Source: Nissolia schottii (lineage: Eukaryota > Streptophyta > Magnoliopsida > Fabales > Fabaceae). Taken from it: a stretch of 64,000 nucleotides of DNA. The number at the start of each line of letters is the position of its first letter. The stretch's first letter is position 1. A model generated the notes under the pieces. That model was given only the letters and a program-made list of their open reading frames with translations, was not told the origin of the DNA and did no database searches. Made by a program: the position numbers and the translations under genes. Below, in pieces: positions 11,176 to 26,700 of the stretch. The stretch lies in assembly GCA_003254905.1 (NCBI GenBank), contig QANU01067165.1, forward strand, positions 501,706 through 565,705, given 5' to 3'.

Positions 11176-11334
11176 ATGTCTCCAGTTCTCAGTGAAATCC
11201 TCCGTTCCGGTTTTATGATAAACTCCTCCTTCAGGCGCAGTACCCACCTTGTTCAATCATTCTCCGTTGTCTTCCTCTACTGGTTCTATGTTTTCTCATT
11301 AATCCCCTGTTTCATGCTTTATGTGATTGTATAA
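11176..11334 (+). CDS. sucrose-control (SC) uORF, conserved peptide, 52 aa
   Basis: It begins MSPVLSEILRSGF and contains the hallmark core SFSVVFLYWFYVFS, the SC-peptide of S1-group bZIP mRNAs (CPuORF family; Arabidopsis bZIP11, bZIP44 and relatives). In that family, high sucrose makes ribosomes stall on the nascent peptide and represses translation of the downstream bZIP. Here the frame runs 11 codons past the usual end (LIPCFMLYVIV) before TAA; family members I remember stop right after the conserved core. It ends 177 bases before the main ATG. Confidence 0.9.
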   Translation: MSPVLSEILRSGFMINSSFRRSTHLVQSFSVVFLYWFYVFSLIPCFMLYVIV

Positions 11335-11511
11335 ACTAGCAGTAATTAGTTGTAAAGTTGTGTTAATTAGTTAGTTAGTGTTTGATTTCTGGGGGGTCCT
11401 GCGTCTTGTTTTGATCAATTAGTGTTGTTGTTATCAAAATAAATATTAATTTCCCATAAGACAAAACAAGAGTGTGTGTTTTGGTGTTGGTGCGCACCAA
11501 GTGTTTGATAA

Positions 11512-12021
11512 ATGGCCTCATCCAGTGGAAACTCCTCCACAACCACCACAAGGATTCAGAGCTCTGGCTCTGAGGAGGATCTGCAAGTTGTGATGGATCA
11601 GAGGAGGAACAAGAGGAAGCAATCCAACAGGGAATCGGCGAGGAGATCAAGGATGAGGAAGCAGAGCCACATGGATGATCTGGTGAGGCAGGTTTCACAG
11701 CTCACCAAGGACAACAGTGGAATCCTCACAAACATAAACATAACCACACAGCACTATCTCACCGTTGAGGCTCAGAATTCAATCCTGAGGGCCCAGTTGG
11801 GTGAACTCAGCCACAGGCTCCAGTCACTCAATGATATCATCAGCCTCATCAACACAACAACAACAAGAACAACCACTACTGCTACTATTGCTGGGGCCTA
11901 TGATGAAAGGGATTGTTATCTACCACCACCAATTGCTCCTCAAAGTTTCTTCAACCCCATGAATATGCTCCATCATCTTAACCAACCCATTTCGGCTTCT
12001 GCTGACATCTTTCAGTGGTGA
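11512..12021 (+). CDS. bZIP44: S1-group bZIP transcription factor (bZIP44/bZIP11-like)
   Basis: The gene is intronless and encodes 169 aa. A Ser/Thr-rich N-terminus is followed by the basic region with the invariant N-x7-R (N39, R47, in NRESARRSR). A long leucine-zipper-like heptad region follows, starting at L57 and L64 and continuing with I71. The C-terminus ends DIFQW. Small size, no intron and the SC-uORF leader identify the S1 group, which binds ACGT-core sites. Those factors often heterodimerise with group C bZIPs and reprogramme amino-acid and sugar metabolism under low energy. The paralogue name bZIP44 rests on remembered gene order next to a RING gene, not on a phylogeny. Translation is likely repressed by sucrose through the uORF. 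An A-run at 12057-12074 follows the stop. Confidence 0.9.
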   Translation: MASSSGNSSTTTTRIQSSGSEEDLQVVMDQRRNKRKQSNRESARRSRMRKQSHMDDLVRQVSQLTKDNSGILTNINITTQHYLTVEAQNSILRAQLGELSHRLQSLNDIISLINTTTTRTTTTATIAGAYDERDCYLPPPIAPQSFFNPMNMLHHLNQPISASADIFQW

Positions 12022-14671
12022 AATTATCTCGTCTTGGACTTAATTGGCAAAACTGTAAAAAAAAAAAAAAAAAAGAGATTAAAAAATGTGTTGATGCGTG
12101 TTTGTGCTGTTGTTCTTTTGGAAGTGCTTGATGGTGGAATAGAATAATTAGTGCTCCACATAGGGTGAGGCAATATTTAGTGGGAGATTAGATGATTAAT
12201 AGAACTTGGAAAGTGCTTGATTGAAATGACGTAGTGACCTTTTCCTGTGGTTAGGTTGCAGTGTACTAGTTATAGCCTTTGGCCAATATTATTTATTATG
12301 GCCACGAAGAAGAAAAAAAACCCAGTATAATTTCTGCTATTATATGTTATGAATATGCTATGAATTATATATGTTATTGTGTGTTTTTATAATGTAAAAG
12401 ATGGTGCATATTTATAATATTTACTTCTCGAACCACTCCATATGAACTACATATAACAATCACGGGTGTGAGTTGCGTTACACAAACATGATTTTTAATT
12501 GAATGGGCAAAACAATTATTTAATTGAATGGAAATTAATTAATTAATTTCTTTTATTTATGAGGGCAATAAATCATGGTGTTTATATAATTAGATAGATC
12601 GAAAATCCTTTTAGAGTATATTAATTTTGATAGACAGATAATGTAAAATAATTTTGCACAATTATTTAAACATGTATTGAAATTATAATAAAAGTGGGTG
12701 AGTTTTATGCACATTATCTTAAAAATAAAAATCATTAAAAGCTATAAAAGAAAAGCCAGATTATTAACATTTTTTGCATAAGCTCTCTTTTCAATGATCA
12801 AATCTAGCTCCATATGAAGACGTTCTTTGCTTATACCTTCATTATTTTTTTTCCCTCGTTCATTCAAATTACTACCGTAAAATTTATGGGTTTTAATAAC
12901 TGTGTTGTCCCCGTTTGTAATTAAATAATGACAAAGCTTTTGAATGAGAAAAAAAAAAGGTACTAATTACTACGAGAAAACAATAATTTTCGATCCACAT
13001 ATGCATGGATTGAGTATAAATTATTTATTGTGAAATCATTTGTCCATGACGAGCCATGTATAATTTTCTATTATTGATCCCTCGTCGTCATATTTTGTTC
13101 AAGTCTAATCAATGGTTCAGTTCATATATGAACAGTATATATGAAAATCCCACATAAAGTCACCCATTCTGATATGAATTTGATTACTAAATGTTACTTG
13201 TTTCTTCTAATAGCCATCCAAATTCTAACCACGACATAAAAACTTGTCTTTTCAATGTTTTTCTCAATGACTTCATCATTCTTTGTCAGAGAACTCTACA
13301 ATACGTTTTTTTTTCTTTTGGCTAAACGACAAATTTTTTATTTGTGATGTATATAATTTTTATTTTTCCTTCTCGAACACCATAAATGAATTTTATTTGA
13401 AAAACAGAAGGGAAAAAATTCTGATTCCTCCAATTACATTTTAACAATCTGACCACAAATGGGCCTGGCCCAGATATACAGAGAAACGGACTATCTAATA
13501 AAAGCAAATCTCAGTAAACAAGAATGTTTCGACCAAAAATCAAGTAAAGAAGAATGTAATTAATTACCAAAAAGAAATGTAATTTACTCAAAAAAGTTAT
13601 AGGTTAAATTTTAATTGTTTTTTACATTTGTTTGAAATAAAACTACCAACTTAATAAAGATAAATGGTTAATTCATCTAATATCAAATCAATATTTTTTT
13701 CTAGAAAAACATTTATATCAGGCTAAAAGACCACAAAAAAAAGAAAAACTTAATTAAAAAAAAAAGAAAAGAAACCATTTTCTTTTTTATACTTAGAAAT
13801 GTGTTGGAGATATGGGTGCAGTTTCTTTCTTAAGACAAACATATGCATTTGGACAAAAATATATTTGAAAAAGAAGGTACAAACAAAAATTTTAAATAAT
13901 TTTTGTCTTGAATCAATTTTTATTTAAGATAATTTTTGTACTTAAAAAATAAAAACGCCCAAAAATATAACTTAAAAATAATATTTAAAATTTTAAACTA
14001 GTTTTTTGTACTTTTAAAAAAATGAAAAAAATGTGCCAATTAATAAAAACCAAATGCTACTAAAAGTGAGATTAGTAAATTTTCAGTCACTACTAGGACA
14101 CATTAACCACTTCTGGGCTTGCAACAAAACTAAAATTGCATGCCACAAAATATCAAGTACTTGCTTTTTACTAACACAATAACATGGATCCTGGTAGCTT
14201 AGACCATTGACCCAATGATTTTCCATTATTAGGGTTTACTAGAGAAATTATTGAGTAGTCTCTTAAATAAAAGCATGTTTTATCTCATTTATATTCTAAT
14301 ACGTTAACTTTGCGAATCATGTAATTTTCTTATTTTTACTGTATTTTTAACCATGGTCCATGGGAAAAGAGGATTTTTTTTTTTTCTGCGTAAGAGGGCA
14401 GTGGTATTATTGGTGTAGGAGTAAGTAGAAAATAGATTATTTCCTGTGAAATTGATTATACTCCTTTGTGGGCCTCATTCATATTTAACCTAATCTTCTT
14501 GATCATTGATAAAATTATTAAACCCTAAACCCCAGATTCTTACATGAAATAATCAATTCCGGACTAACTTTATTCCATGAGAAGAAAAGAAAAAATAAAA
14601 AGGGACCGTAACACACATCGAAGGAAAGGAAGAAAGGGAAATGAAAGGGTGCCTCAGCATTCCAACAACAG

Positions 14672-14672
<1 letters not shown>
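12022..14672. other. AT-rich intergenic DNA
   Basis: The first few hundred bases are probably the bZIP 3' UTR. After that I see only AT-rich sequence with homopolymer runs, no convincing ORF and no clear transposon termini. Confidence 0.5.

Positions 14673-14706
<34 letters not shown>
14673..14706. repeat. (TG)n microsatellite
   Basis: Seventeen TG units lie about 1.4 kb before the RING gene ATG and just upstream of its predicted first, non-coding exon. Confidence 0.95.
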
Positions 14707-14707
<1 letters not shown>

Positions 14708-16088
14708 CTTAACGCCGTTATCAAGGCCGCATGTTAAAACGTAGACGGCGTCAGATTGAGGACCCATACACCGCGCATGACCACTGAGAAGACGAAGACG
14801 TAGCCCCCCAAAAATGACGACTTTGGAAACTCTTTCCCCTTTTTTTTCTCTCTTCTGAATCCCAATCTCAATCCCGTAATTTCGTCTTGAAGAGGTAAAT
14901 TATTCCTTCTTATTATTCGATTTCTTTCTCTATTTTGAGCATTTTATGTCGCTCTCTTATTCATTCACGCTCGGAACTGGTCTTCAGCAGAATGCATCGA
15001 AACCCTAGTTTTTCGTTTCATTCTCTTTCAAATCTAACCCCAAAAATATTGCCTCATTTCGTGCATTGCTGGATGAATTCCCCTTGTTTGTGTTACACGG
15101 ACACATGATTCGGGTCATGTGAGAGAAAATTGCGACCATTTGTTTTTTGTTTTTGTTTTTGTTTTTTGGGGGTGGGGTGGTTTTATTTATGAAGATTTGA
15201 TTTTTATCTTTATTTTTTAGAGTTTTATGGTTGTTGGGCAAGACATAACCGAGCATTTACCAGTATTGGCTCTGGAAGTGCATTTCTGTTATGCTTTTTG
15301 TGAGTGTGAACATTCATTTTCATTTTCTGGTGGCCCAGTTACGACGTGCTTCTTGTTACTAATTTCTTTTGTGATCTCTTTTACTTTCCAATGATTAGTG
15401 GCAGCTAGAAGTTTCTGGTCTGTTGCCATTTTAGCGCGCTCTGATGACTGATGTGTTAGAGAGATTTTCATTCCTTGCAGTTTCTAGGATTATTGAAGCG
15501 GGATGCAAAGTTTTGGTTTGGAACCTATTACATTCCAGATGGATGTTATTTTAAAATAGTTCGAGTCTGACATTAATGATTGAATTCTGAAAAAAAAAAA
15601 AAAAAGATTTACTTCCCTTCCCCCACTCTCCTCTGCCCAAATTCCAAACATACCATACAAATCCAGGCAGCTGGGAGGTTCTTAATATTTAACTTTTTGA
15701 TTGGCATGTGATAGAATGCTTTTTAACCACTGAGCTGTATGATGTCATGTTCGCTGAATAAATTTGCTTGCATCAGAAATGAGACAACTAGAGTGGGTTT
15801 CTTTATTTGGAGCTTTGGCTTCTGTATGGTTTGAAACACATGTTACCAGCAAATAGCAATCTCAATCTAGTTTACTTTCCTTTTTGTTTAATTTTCAGGA
15901 GGAAGTAGGATTACAATTTCTTGCTGGAAAGTTGAGGTGGACTCTGAATTTTTTCTCTAAGTTTCTAGGTATATTATTGGATTTGTTTTCTTCATCAACA
16001 TTTCTTTGATCTACCCATACATTGTCTAGTAATTAGACTTTCTGCAAGTTAGATTGACATTTGTGTATGTCAGCACTCACCAGTTATC

Positions 16089-18155
16089 ATGGGATCAGCA
16101 TGTTGTGTTGCTGCAAAAGATCATACTCTCTCCAGCAGAGCTGCAGGTGAAAATTTACACAGAAATGTAGCATGTTCACCATCATGGAGCTTTCGATGGG
16201 ATAGTTGGGGCCGTGTCACTAGTGAAATTGAGGATCCTTCCTTTCACACGTCTCAAAGAGTCAGCAGAAACGTTAGCATGGAGTTTAAAGGGTCACTAAG
16301 TTCAGAAAGAGGCAATCTATCTGATGTGGGAAGCACCCTGGAGAATTCTGTAACACCTATTTCTCAGAAGTCCCCTGTTCATGAGCGGTTGGTTGCAAAT
16401 CAGATGACCCCATCTTCAAGTAAATGTTAAATCTATTATTCTTTTATGGAATGTACTGAAGCATTAGCATATGACAGTGATGCTTTTAGAGCACCTCCAT
16501 CATTGGAAAGATTTTATTGCTGGATGACTTATTTTTACAATTGTTTGTCCGGGACTTTAGTAGTCTTCAAAGATTTTTCAGACTTTTTAGACTGGTTCCA
16601 GTGACTAAACCCTCTAAGGACAAGGGGGTGAGGGAAGGATATGCCTAAGAGTGACTTGATCATCAATAGGCGCTTCTTGTTTTTCTTTTTCATTGCTTGG
16701 GCTGAAAAAATGAAAAAACTGCCTTTCCAATCTTAGTTCTCATGCTCAGATCTTCTTCGTTTTTAGTAATTGTATTTTGTATGCAACGGATATTTATCTT
16801 TCAGATCATTATTTTTTATGTCGTGTGTTGTTTTTTCATCTGGTGTTTCCCATCTGGCACAGGGTGTTCTGATTTGGTCTGTTGAGTTGAATAGTCACAT
16901 ATGTCGTTTGCTGACATTGATATCGTTATTCTCTCGTTTATGTGCTCTGGCTCCTTGGTTACTGGTATTTTTGTACAGCCATTGATTTTCTTTCTTCTTC
17001 CTTTGTGCTTTGCAGATCTGTCCATGTCAAGCAATTGCTCTACAGTGGTGGTGAGTTTTGAACTACAGGAATTTTTTTTTTTTTCAAAGATGTTTGAACT
17101 ACTGGATTTGATACAGAAGAATTGCTCATACTCTGAATGGTAAGCCTATTTCAGTTGCTTTATATTCACTCTTAATATGAATTTCTCTTTAGGTGAAGAA
17201 TTTGGTCGAATCGTCGGAAATTGCAGATTCTCCAATACCAAGTAATCCATATTCAATACCTTCAGTTTTCTCGACACCTACCACAGATCCCTTGCCTAAT
17301 CATAATTATCACAATCTACCTAACTCAATGCCATCAAGATGGGCTCATCGATCTCCAGGGCACCCACTTTTGAGACAAATTTCTGATAGTCGAATCCTGG
17401 ATCTGAAATCACCTGACAACTCAATTTCTGAGGGAAGGCCGTCATTTGTACTCTCTACTTGCAGCAATGAGATGGCAGCTGGATCCCAATGTGGGTCATC
17501 TGATGGCTGGTCTATGCGCACCTTTTCTGAGCTGGTGGCCTCGTCTCAGAAGGAACGGTGGTCTTTTGATAGCGAGTATTTCGGCTCAGGTCGTCATAAG
17601 ATCAGTGGAACTAGTAGCAGGTTCTCATATTCTCCCTCCATGGATTTACAATCATGCGGTGCTTGCTCCAAGCTCTTGACTGAGAGATCTGCATGGGGTA
17701 ACCAGAAATTTTTTCCAACCAGTGACCTCTCGGTTGTTGCCGTACTGGTCTGTGGTCATGTATACCATGCGGAATGCTTGGAGACTATGACACCAGAGAC
17801 AGATAGTTATGATCCAGCTTGTCCGATTTGTATGGTTGGAGAGAAGCACATGTTAAAGTTGTCGAGAAAAGGTCTTCGAGCTGAATCAGAGATAAAGGCC
17901 AAGAACCACAGGATATCCAGAAACCGTGTAGTTGACAGCTACCTTGATGGCGGGTTGGACGTTTTTGATCGCCAAAAAGATATTGAATGGGGTGGCAAAG
18001 TTTCAAAGATGGAGCCTAGCTCCAGTACAAGGAGTTCATTTGGAAAGCCCTTCTTGAGGCGGCACTTTTCGATCGGATCCAAGTGGAGCCGATCCCTTTC
18101 GGAGAATGATTCTGCCAGGAAGAAGGGCTTTTGGGCACGCTATCGTAAAGATTGA
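16089..18155 (+). CDS. RING-H2 protein with N-terminal lipid-anchor motif (probable E3 ligase)
   Basis: Coding exons 16089-16419, 17016-17050 and 17193-18155 join in phase to give 442 aa. The N-terminus MGSACC has the Gly2/Cys context for N-myristoylation plus palmitoylation, suggesting membrane attachment. A long Ser-rich region precedes a C-terminal RING-H2: C277, C280, C309, H311, H314, C317, C332, C335 (CGACSKLL, VCGHVYHAEC, CPIC). Such domains usually recruit E2 enzymes; E3 activity is inferred. The tail is basic. Two upstream non-coding exons are likely: one ending at about 14893 (GAAGAG before GTAAAT) and one at 15899-15968, with the start codon in an exon from about 16071. By remembered gene order it corresponds to Arabidopsis At1g75400. 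No defects were seen. Confidence 0.88.
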
Positions 18156-19567
18156 GTTCCTGTAGCCATATAGCTGTTAGGGGCATCAGCTGTCTAATTA
18201 TACTAGCTGTACCAGCAATTTAGAATTCAATATTTTCTAGTTTAGTCTAGCGTTGCCAAATAATTTTGTATCTTGTCACAAGAAATTTCAACCATGGTGA
18301 CGTGGTTCATATTTAAATGCTATGAATGTAACATCCTTTGGCATACCCGCAGCCTAAACACCGATGAACACAAGGAAGCTAAGGAATCAGAATACACCTT
18401 TACGAAAATTGTTTTATAATATTCCAGAATCAGGTTGTTGCATGATACCTGCTGTATAGATTTCTACAGCTTGGCAACATGTTTATAAATGTTACAGCGG
18501 AATCTAGTGTTTAACTCCCGCAATATTGTCCTAGATAAAATAGTCAACAAATATGAGGTAAGATTAGCAGAATTAATCACTTGTTATGTGCTTCCTAGAA
18601 ATCAATGTATCCATATAAAGACATTTAATGTGTGAAGAAATCAGGAGAACCTAACTTCGAAGTAGAAGCAGCAGATATTTGCTTAATTTTTTTAAAAAAA
18701 TTTATTCAAGTAAGTTGTAGAAATTTTTAAAATCACATTTTAAAGAAATTAATATTTGTTTTATAAAAAAGAAAAAACATAAATAAAAAACAAAGGCACC
18801 CAGTACAAGCTGCGTGTTACTGTGTCTCTGTTGGCTATAGGCACTAACACCAAGCTAGTCTTGGGTCTAGAATCCTGATAAATCCCAGCTTTCCGGTCCT
18901 TTGTAAATCGAGTTCTTCGGAATCCAAGAAAGAAAATATTCTCCACCGTAACATTTCCTCCTTTTGTTCGACGTACGTATACATGAGACTCATATAGTGA
19001 CATCTAAAGATCTAATGTTAGAACTTAATCTGTTCTAAAGAAATTCTTCGCCCACATGTAAACGTAAACGTCTTTCCATGGAAACGGTGTTGATGTTTTA
19101 CAGGTGCTCATAACCGACTAGCCAAAGTTATCATATGAATTTTCGTTTGAAGAACACATATCCAAGTAAAGAAAAAATGAGATTATTTCACCCTTTTTAA
19201 TCCTTTTCAACCATATATACGCACACAAATCATGTAACGAAAAAACTACCCTTTAATTTTTGGTCTCCATTACATGCAATCATTATTGGAAAACAAAATA
19301 CTTCTAAAATCATAATAATAAAAAATAATACAATACAATGCATTAAAAAAATTACAATTGTGTCGGGCAAACAATTCAATTAAAAACCCCTTTACCGGTT
19401 GACAAGTCAACTGTCGTTTTTCAATATTCAGAATAGTACAATGTATAGCCCAAACGGATAATCATGCTTATAGCTATTCCAGTTGACTAACTTGCTTGAG
19501 GTATTTCTGGCTCAAAAGATGCACTGCCTAGATATCCATAGCTTTTGAAAGAATTTTGCTACAAATT
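18156..19567. other. intergenic DNA between RING gene and RPT4 pseudogene
   Basis: This holds the RING gene 3' UTR followed by AT-rich DNA. An 80-codon minus-strand ORF (18761-19003) has no recognisable domain and is not called as a gene. Confidence 0.5.
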
Positions 19568-22384
<2,817 letters not shown>

Positions 22385-22499
22385 GGTTGTGCTGTGCCCA
22401 CTGCGCTCACAAATCGGAAAACAAGAAAAAGAACGAAGCGAGAGTGAGGTTGAGGTTGCAGTTGCAGCTGCACAAGCTTGAAAGCTTGAGCACAAAGCT

Positions 22500-23747
22500 T
22501 CCTATTTGCCGCAATTTTACCGTAATGGCCCAACTACCCTTATATGTTTAACTTGCAGCCATTTCCCCAAGTTAAAAATTGAAGGAAAAATAATTGCATA
22601 GTTTCCCCCTTCAACTTCACTTTTCTACTACGGTCGTCATCTGGCCAAGTTAGGAGTGAGGTGGATCTTGCCGATATTTAGACTCAAGCTTAATAAAAAT
22701 GCAAGTTAAGCCAAACTTTAGCAGAGCTCGTTAAAAAGTAAGTCAAATTTATAAGTTTGAGTTCAGTTCATAAAAGTTCGTTAAATTTGACTTAATTTAC
22801 AAATTACTCAAACTCAATTAGATAACGTTAGATATTAGTTAATTCATTTTATGTTTAATAAGTTATAATACATAGTTATAAGAACATAACTTTATTAATG
22901 ATAATAAAAATCATAATAAAATGTGTGCTAAAATTTAATAAAAAAACATGCTATACATACACACGCACGTATATATTGAATAAATTTGATTTATTTAATA
23001 AAAAATGTGTTGGCGTATGAAAAATATTATATCCTCCTATAAAATCAACTTACAAATATTTATATACTAAGTAAAGTTATTTTCATTACTTTTGAAAATT
23101 TTAAAACATTTACATCTCCTATTACTCTTTTTAGTATTTCCTTCGTCTCAAATTATTTTCCACTCTAATCAAATTATTTGTCCTTCTAAGTAAAATTTAC
23201 TAATAAGTTTCTACATGTACCTCTAATTTATTGAAATCTTAAAAATGGTAACATTTTAATACCTTATTTCTCTCACCATATCAATAAGAGTAACATAACA
23301 AAATCACTCTTTAAATCACTCTTATTTTAAATTTCTATATCCACACATCGATAATTTGTAGAAAGATTTGTGGGAAAACACTACATTTCTCTTCTCTATC
23401 CCTGACATGGTTAGTCTCCTAAGCCCATATATCCATGGTGGCTTCCTGTGTTAATTACATATTTGCCTACCAAGTATATAGGTTGCTTGTCCCCGATGTC
23501 CACTACGACTCTACCTAAAAGGATTCACTTCTTAAGCACTCGTTTCGATGCTACTATCCAGTAAGCCAATAAGTGCCAAAATGCGAGGAAAACAATTATA
23601 TCACAGCCCTATACATGAAACATCAACCAATTTCCCACAACATATGGTACAAAGTACATGGGAGATATACACTTCAACAGAAAACCATTCTCTTTTTCCT
23701 GTGGAATAAATTTACACTTCAACAGAAAAGCACCTAAAGTGGTTAAT
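22500..23747. other. intergenic DNA
   Basis: AT-rich, no gene seen. A stretch around 22680-22830 is rich in CTCAAACTC-like words reminiscent of hAT-type MITE ends, but no paired termini were found. One Stowaway-like end word (CGTCTCAAATTATTT) occurs near 23145 without a partner. Confidence 0.45.
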
Positions 23748-26700
23748 TTAATTCTGCCTAGCCTTCCGTAAAACATCCTTCAGAACCAATGCAATTCTAT
23801 GTGCCATATGGGGCTCCAGAAACCTCTCCTTCACTCTCTCATACCCTTTCTTTCCCATAGTCAGCCTCTTCTCAACATGAGTTGCTAATTTCACAATGTT
23901 ATTTGCAAGAGGGGTCACACCTTCTTTTCCAACAGGATGCAGAAAACCGGTAGTCCCATTCACCACAATCTCCATTGTGCCTCCAGCTGCAGTTCCCTGA
24001 GAACATTTTAACGAAAATAAGTTTAGAGGAAACAAACAAAAATAGACATGCATTGACATGTTTCCATATACTTGAAACCTGCAGTAACCAAGTCAAAATA
24101 GTCTATGAAGGAAAAATATAGGACATCGTCTTTGCAGCAAGAAACAAATAATCTTACCACGTGTGACAATATTTTTTGAATAAAAAGTGTCATGAATTGT
24201 CATTATCTCGGTCATAATTAAACATCAATATCATCAATGCAAAACAATTTGTCAAGATTAAGTGTCTTATACTAATTGCAATAACCAGGACTTGATAACA
24301 GTCAGAAGGAGATCAATCAAACTTGCAACTAACAAATGAACACAGACTGTATCATCTGACTGCCAATAACTGTATTCTGTATCTTAATTCACGTTAGAAA
24401 AGCATTGGCTGCATATTTCAGCTTTATATGAATAGTGTCTGCATAAAACAGACTCACAAACTCGAAAATATACTTCTCTTCCCTCATCAAACTGTAATAC
24501 CCCAAAAGTATACAAACACAAATATATAAAAGGAAAGGCAATATTGAGAAGGAAACTCATATAAGTAGTAACGAAGATACCAGTACAGGCAGGCGAAATG
24601 CCATCGCTTCAATGGTTATCCTACCGAAACATTCTCCACGTGCCTGATAGAAAGAGAAGCACATTCGTAAGCACAACCAAAACCAAAAATAATACCAAGC
24701 AGGTTTTCAACACAAGTAATGCTTTCTATCATTAAATTCCTCACTGAGCTGTTTTTAAAATGTCATGAAAGTAAAACAAATAAATCTACATATAAGAATC
24801 TTGCTGTGAGGAATAAGTTCAACCAGTCTGTTCAGTGGAACTGGATTGAAAGGGATGTGAGCGCAAAATAAATTTATAAATTTCGTTAACAGAATAAATT
24901 TAAAGCTAGCTATTTGAAAGAAATTCAAAAATTTTAGGGGGCTAAGGCAAGAACAACAATGTAGCTCTGCGTCTATGCCACAGCAGTCATTCTGCAATTC
25001 TCATTCTGCAACATAGTATAATATAATGTAATATGCATTCTGTTTCATAATCAACTTGGCAGTGTAAAATTACTAGAAGATACCTGAGAATTCTGAACAA
25101 GAACATCAATAGCAGCCAGGTAAGGAGCTACTGCCAGAGTTTTGTTAACAAAGTGAACCCGATCCTTAATCTTTTTCTCTACAACAAATTTGCGCAGTTC
25201 CGTTTCAAACTTTGTCTGAGCATTCATATCACTCCCTACAACTACAGCATGCAAAAATGGCAACTGCAATTTCCTCTCCTGTATGAGTTGTAAACTTTCA
25301 TGAAAAGAGCGAAGAAATAGATCCTGCCCTTTACCACGTGAAACACCTGCAATTGTATCACCCTGAAGTTCAATACATTTAGCGGTAAAACAATAGTCAA
25401 AATGAATAGAAAGCATGCAAACAGTACACAGAGGGAAGGTTTGACTTTGAATGTGACAGAAAAATGTAGCAATTCATGTAACAGTGGCAATTTCCTTTAT
25501 CTCCTTTCCTGCTTCTCTAACCCCGCCCTCTCTCAATTCACATGCACACACATGGAGGAGGTGGGTTCGCTATTATGATTAACTATCTTAATCTGAATTC
25601 CATGCTGCTGTGAGCAAAACTAAATAGGACATATATGAACATGGGGGATCCAATTATTCAAGAACAAACTCTATTAAAGGAAAGGGAATGGATCCTCTCA
25701 TGTTTTTTCACATGACGAGGTCATGTGTGATCTCACACCATCAATTTGTTTAATTTTTTATGTCATACATAGGTCTCACTTTCTCAATTGATGGTGTGGG
25801 TTGACACACGACCTTGTCATGTGAAAAAATAACATGAAAGGATCCATTCCCTAAAGGAAAATCATAAATGTTGGGAAATGGAAACAATGATTCTGGTGAG
25901 ATGAAATATGTTAATCAGGAAATAATCTTGCTAACAGATCATGCATTAGACTAGACCAAACTAGACAAATTAAATATCCACTGAGCACAGGTTGTGAAGC
26001 AGGAAATCATACTATTTATGATGGCAAAAAGTAGATCATCGCTTCTCACTCCAAGAGATTCCCGAACATGTTCACGAAGAACCCTCTTCGCTACACTATC
26101 TTCTGCAACTTCCATAAGCTCCTTGCTATTTCCAAGATGCACGACATAAGTTTCAGGCATCTTAATCCTGTAACAAAGTCAGACCAACGCATACAGGGCA
26201 GAAACACAATTCAAGTTATTTATAGTTGTTATACATCAGAGGCAGCAGCAAAAATCAAATGAAGCTGGAAGCATACCCTAAACGCTCCCTTGTCCTATTC
26301 TTCCAGTACTCTGCAGTTGTGTGAGAATCAATCATGGCACCTGCAACAAAAGGGAGGTGCTTAACATATTCCACTTTGAAATAATGCCCTCGCATTTCAT
26401 GAATCCACCACAAAACCTTCGGAAGAACACGGGAAACTTTCTCCTTGACGACGGCATCCAGCCACTTTCCAGCTACAGCAGTATTAAGAATGACCAGATC
26501 AGCCTTAAGAGCTGTCTCCACAGCCTTTTCACCTTTGGCAGGCAACACCTATCAATCCCATGGAATGGATACATATAAAGATGCTAACTCCAATCCACTT
26601 GCTCATTTCATGATTCACATTTACAGATTGAAATTGAAAAAGGGAAAAAAGAAAAGCACCTGGACTCCTCTGTCTAACATTTTACTCTCCAAACTGTAAA

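Noticed and set aside
14673-14706. CRISPR-like or regulatory array
   Set aside because: Simple TG microsatellite; no spacers. No CRISPR, rRNA or tRNA genes were seen anywhere in the window.
18761-19003. 80-codon minus-strand ORF downstream of the RING gene
   Set aside because: No recognisable domain, no promoter or splice context; kept as intergenic.
23130-23220. Stowaway-like MITE end
   Set aside because: Only one end word is present; no inverted partner within 500 bp.
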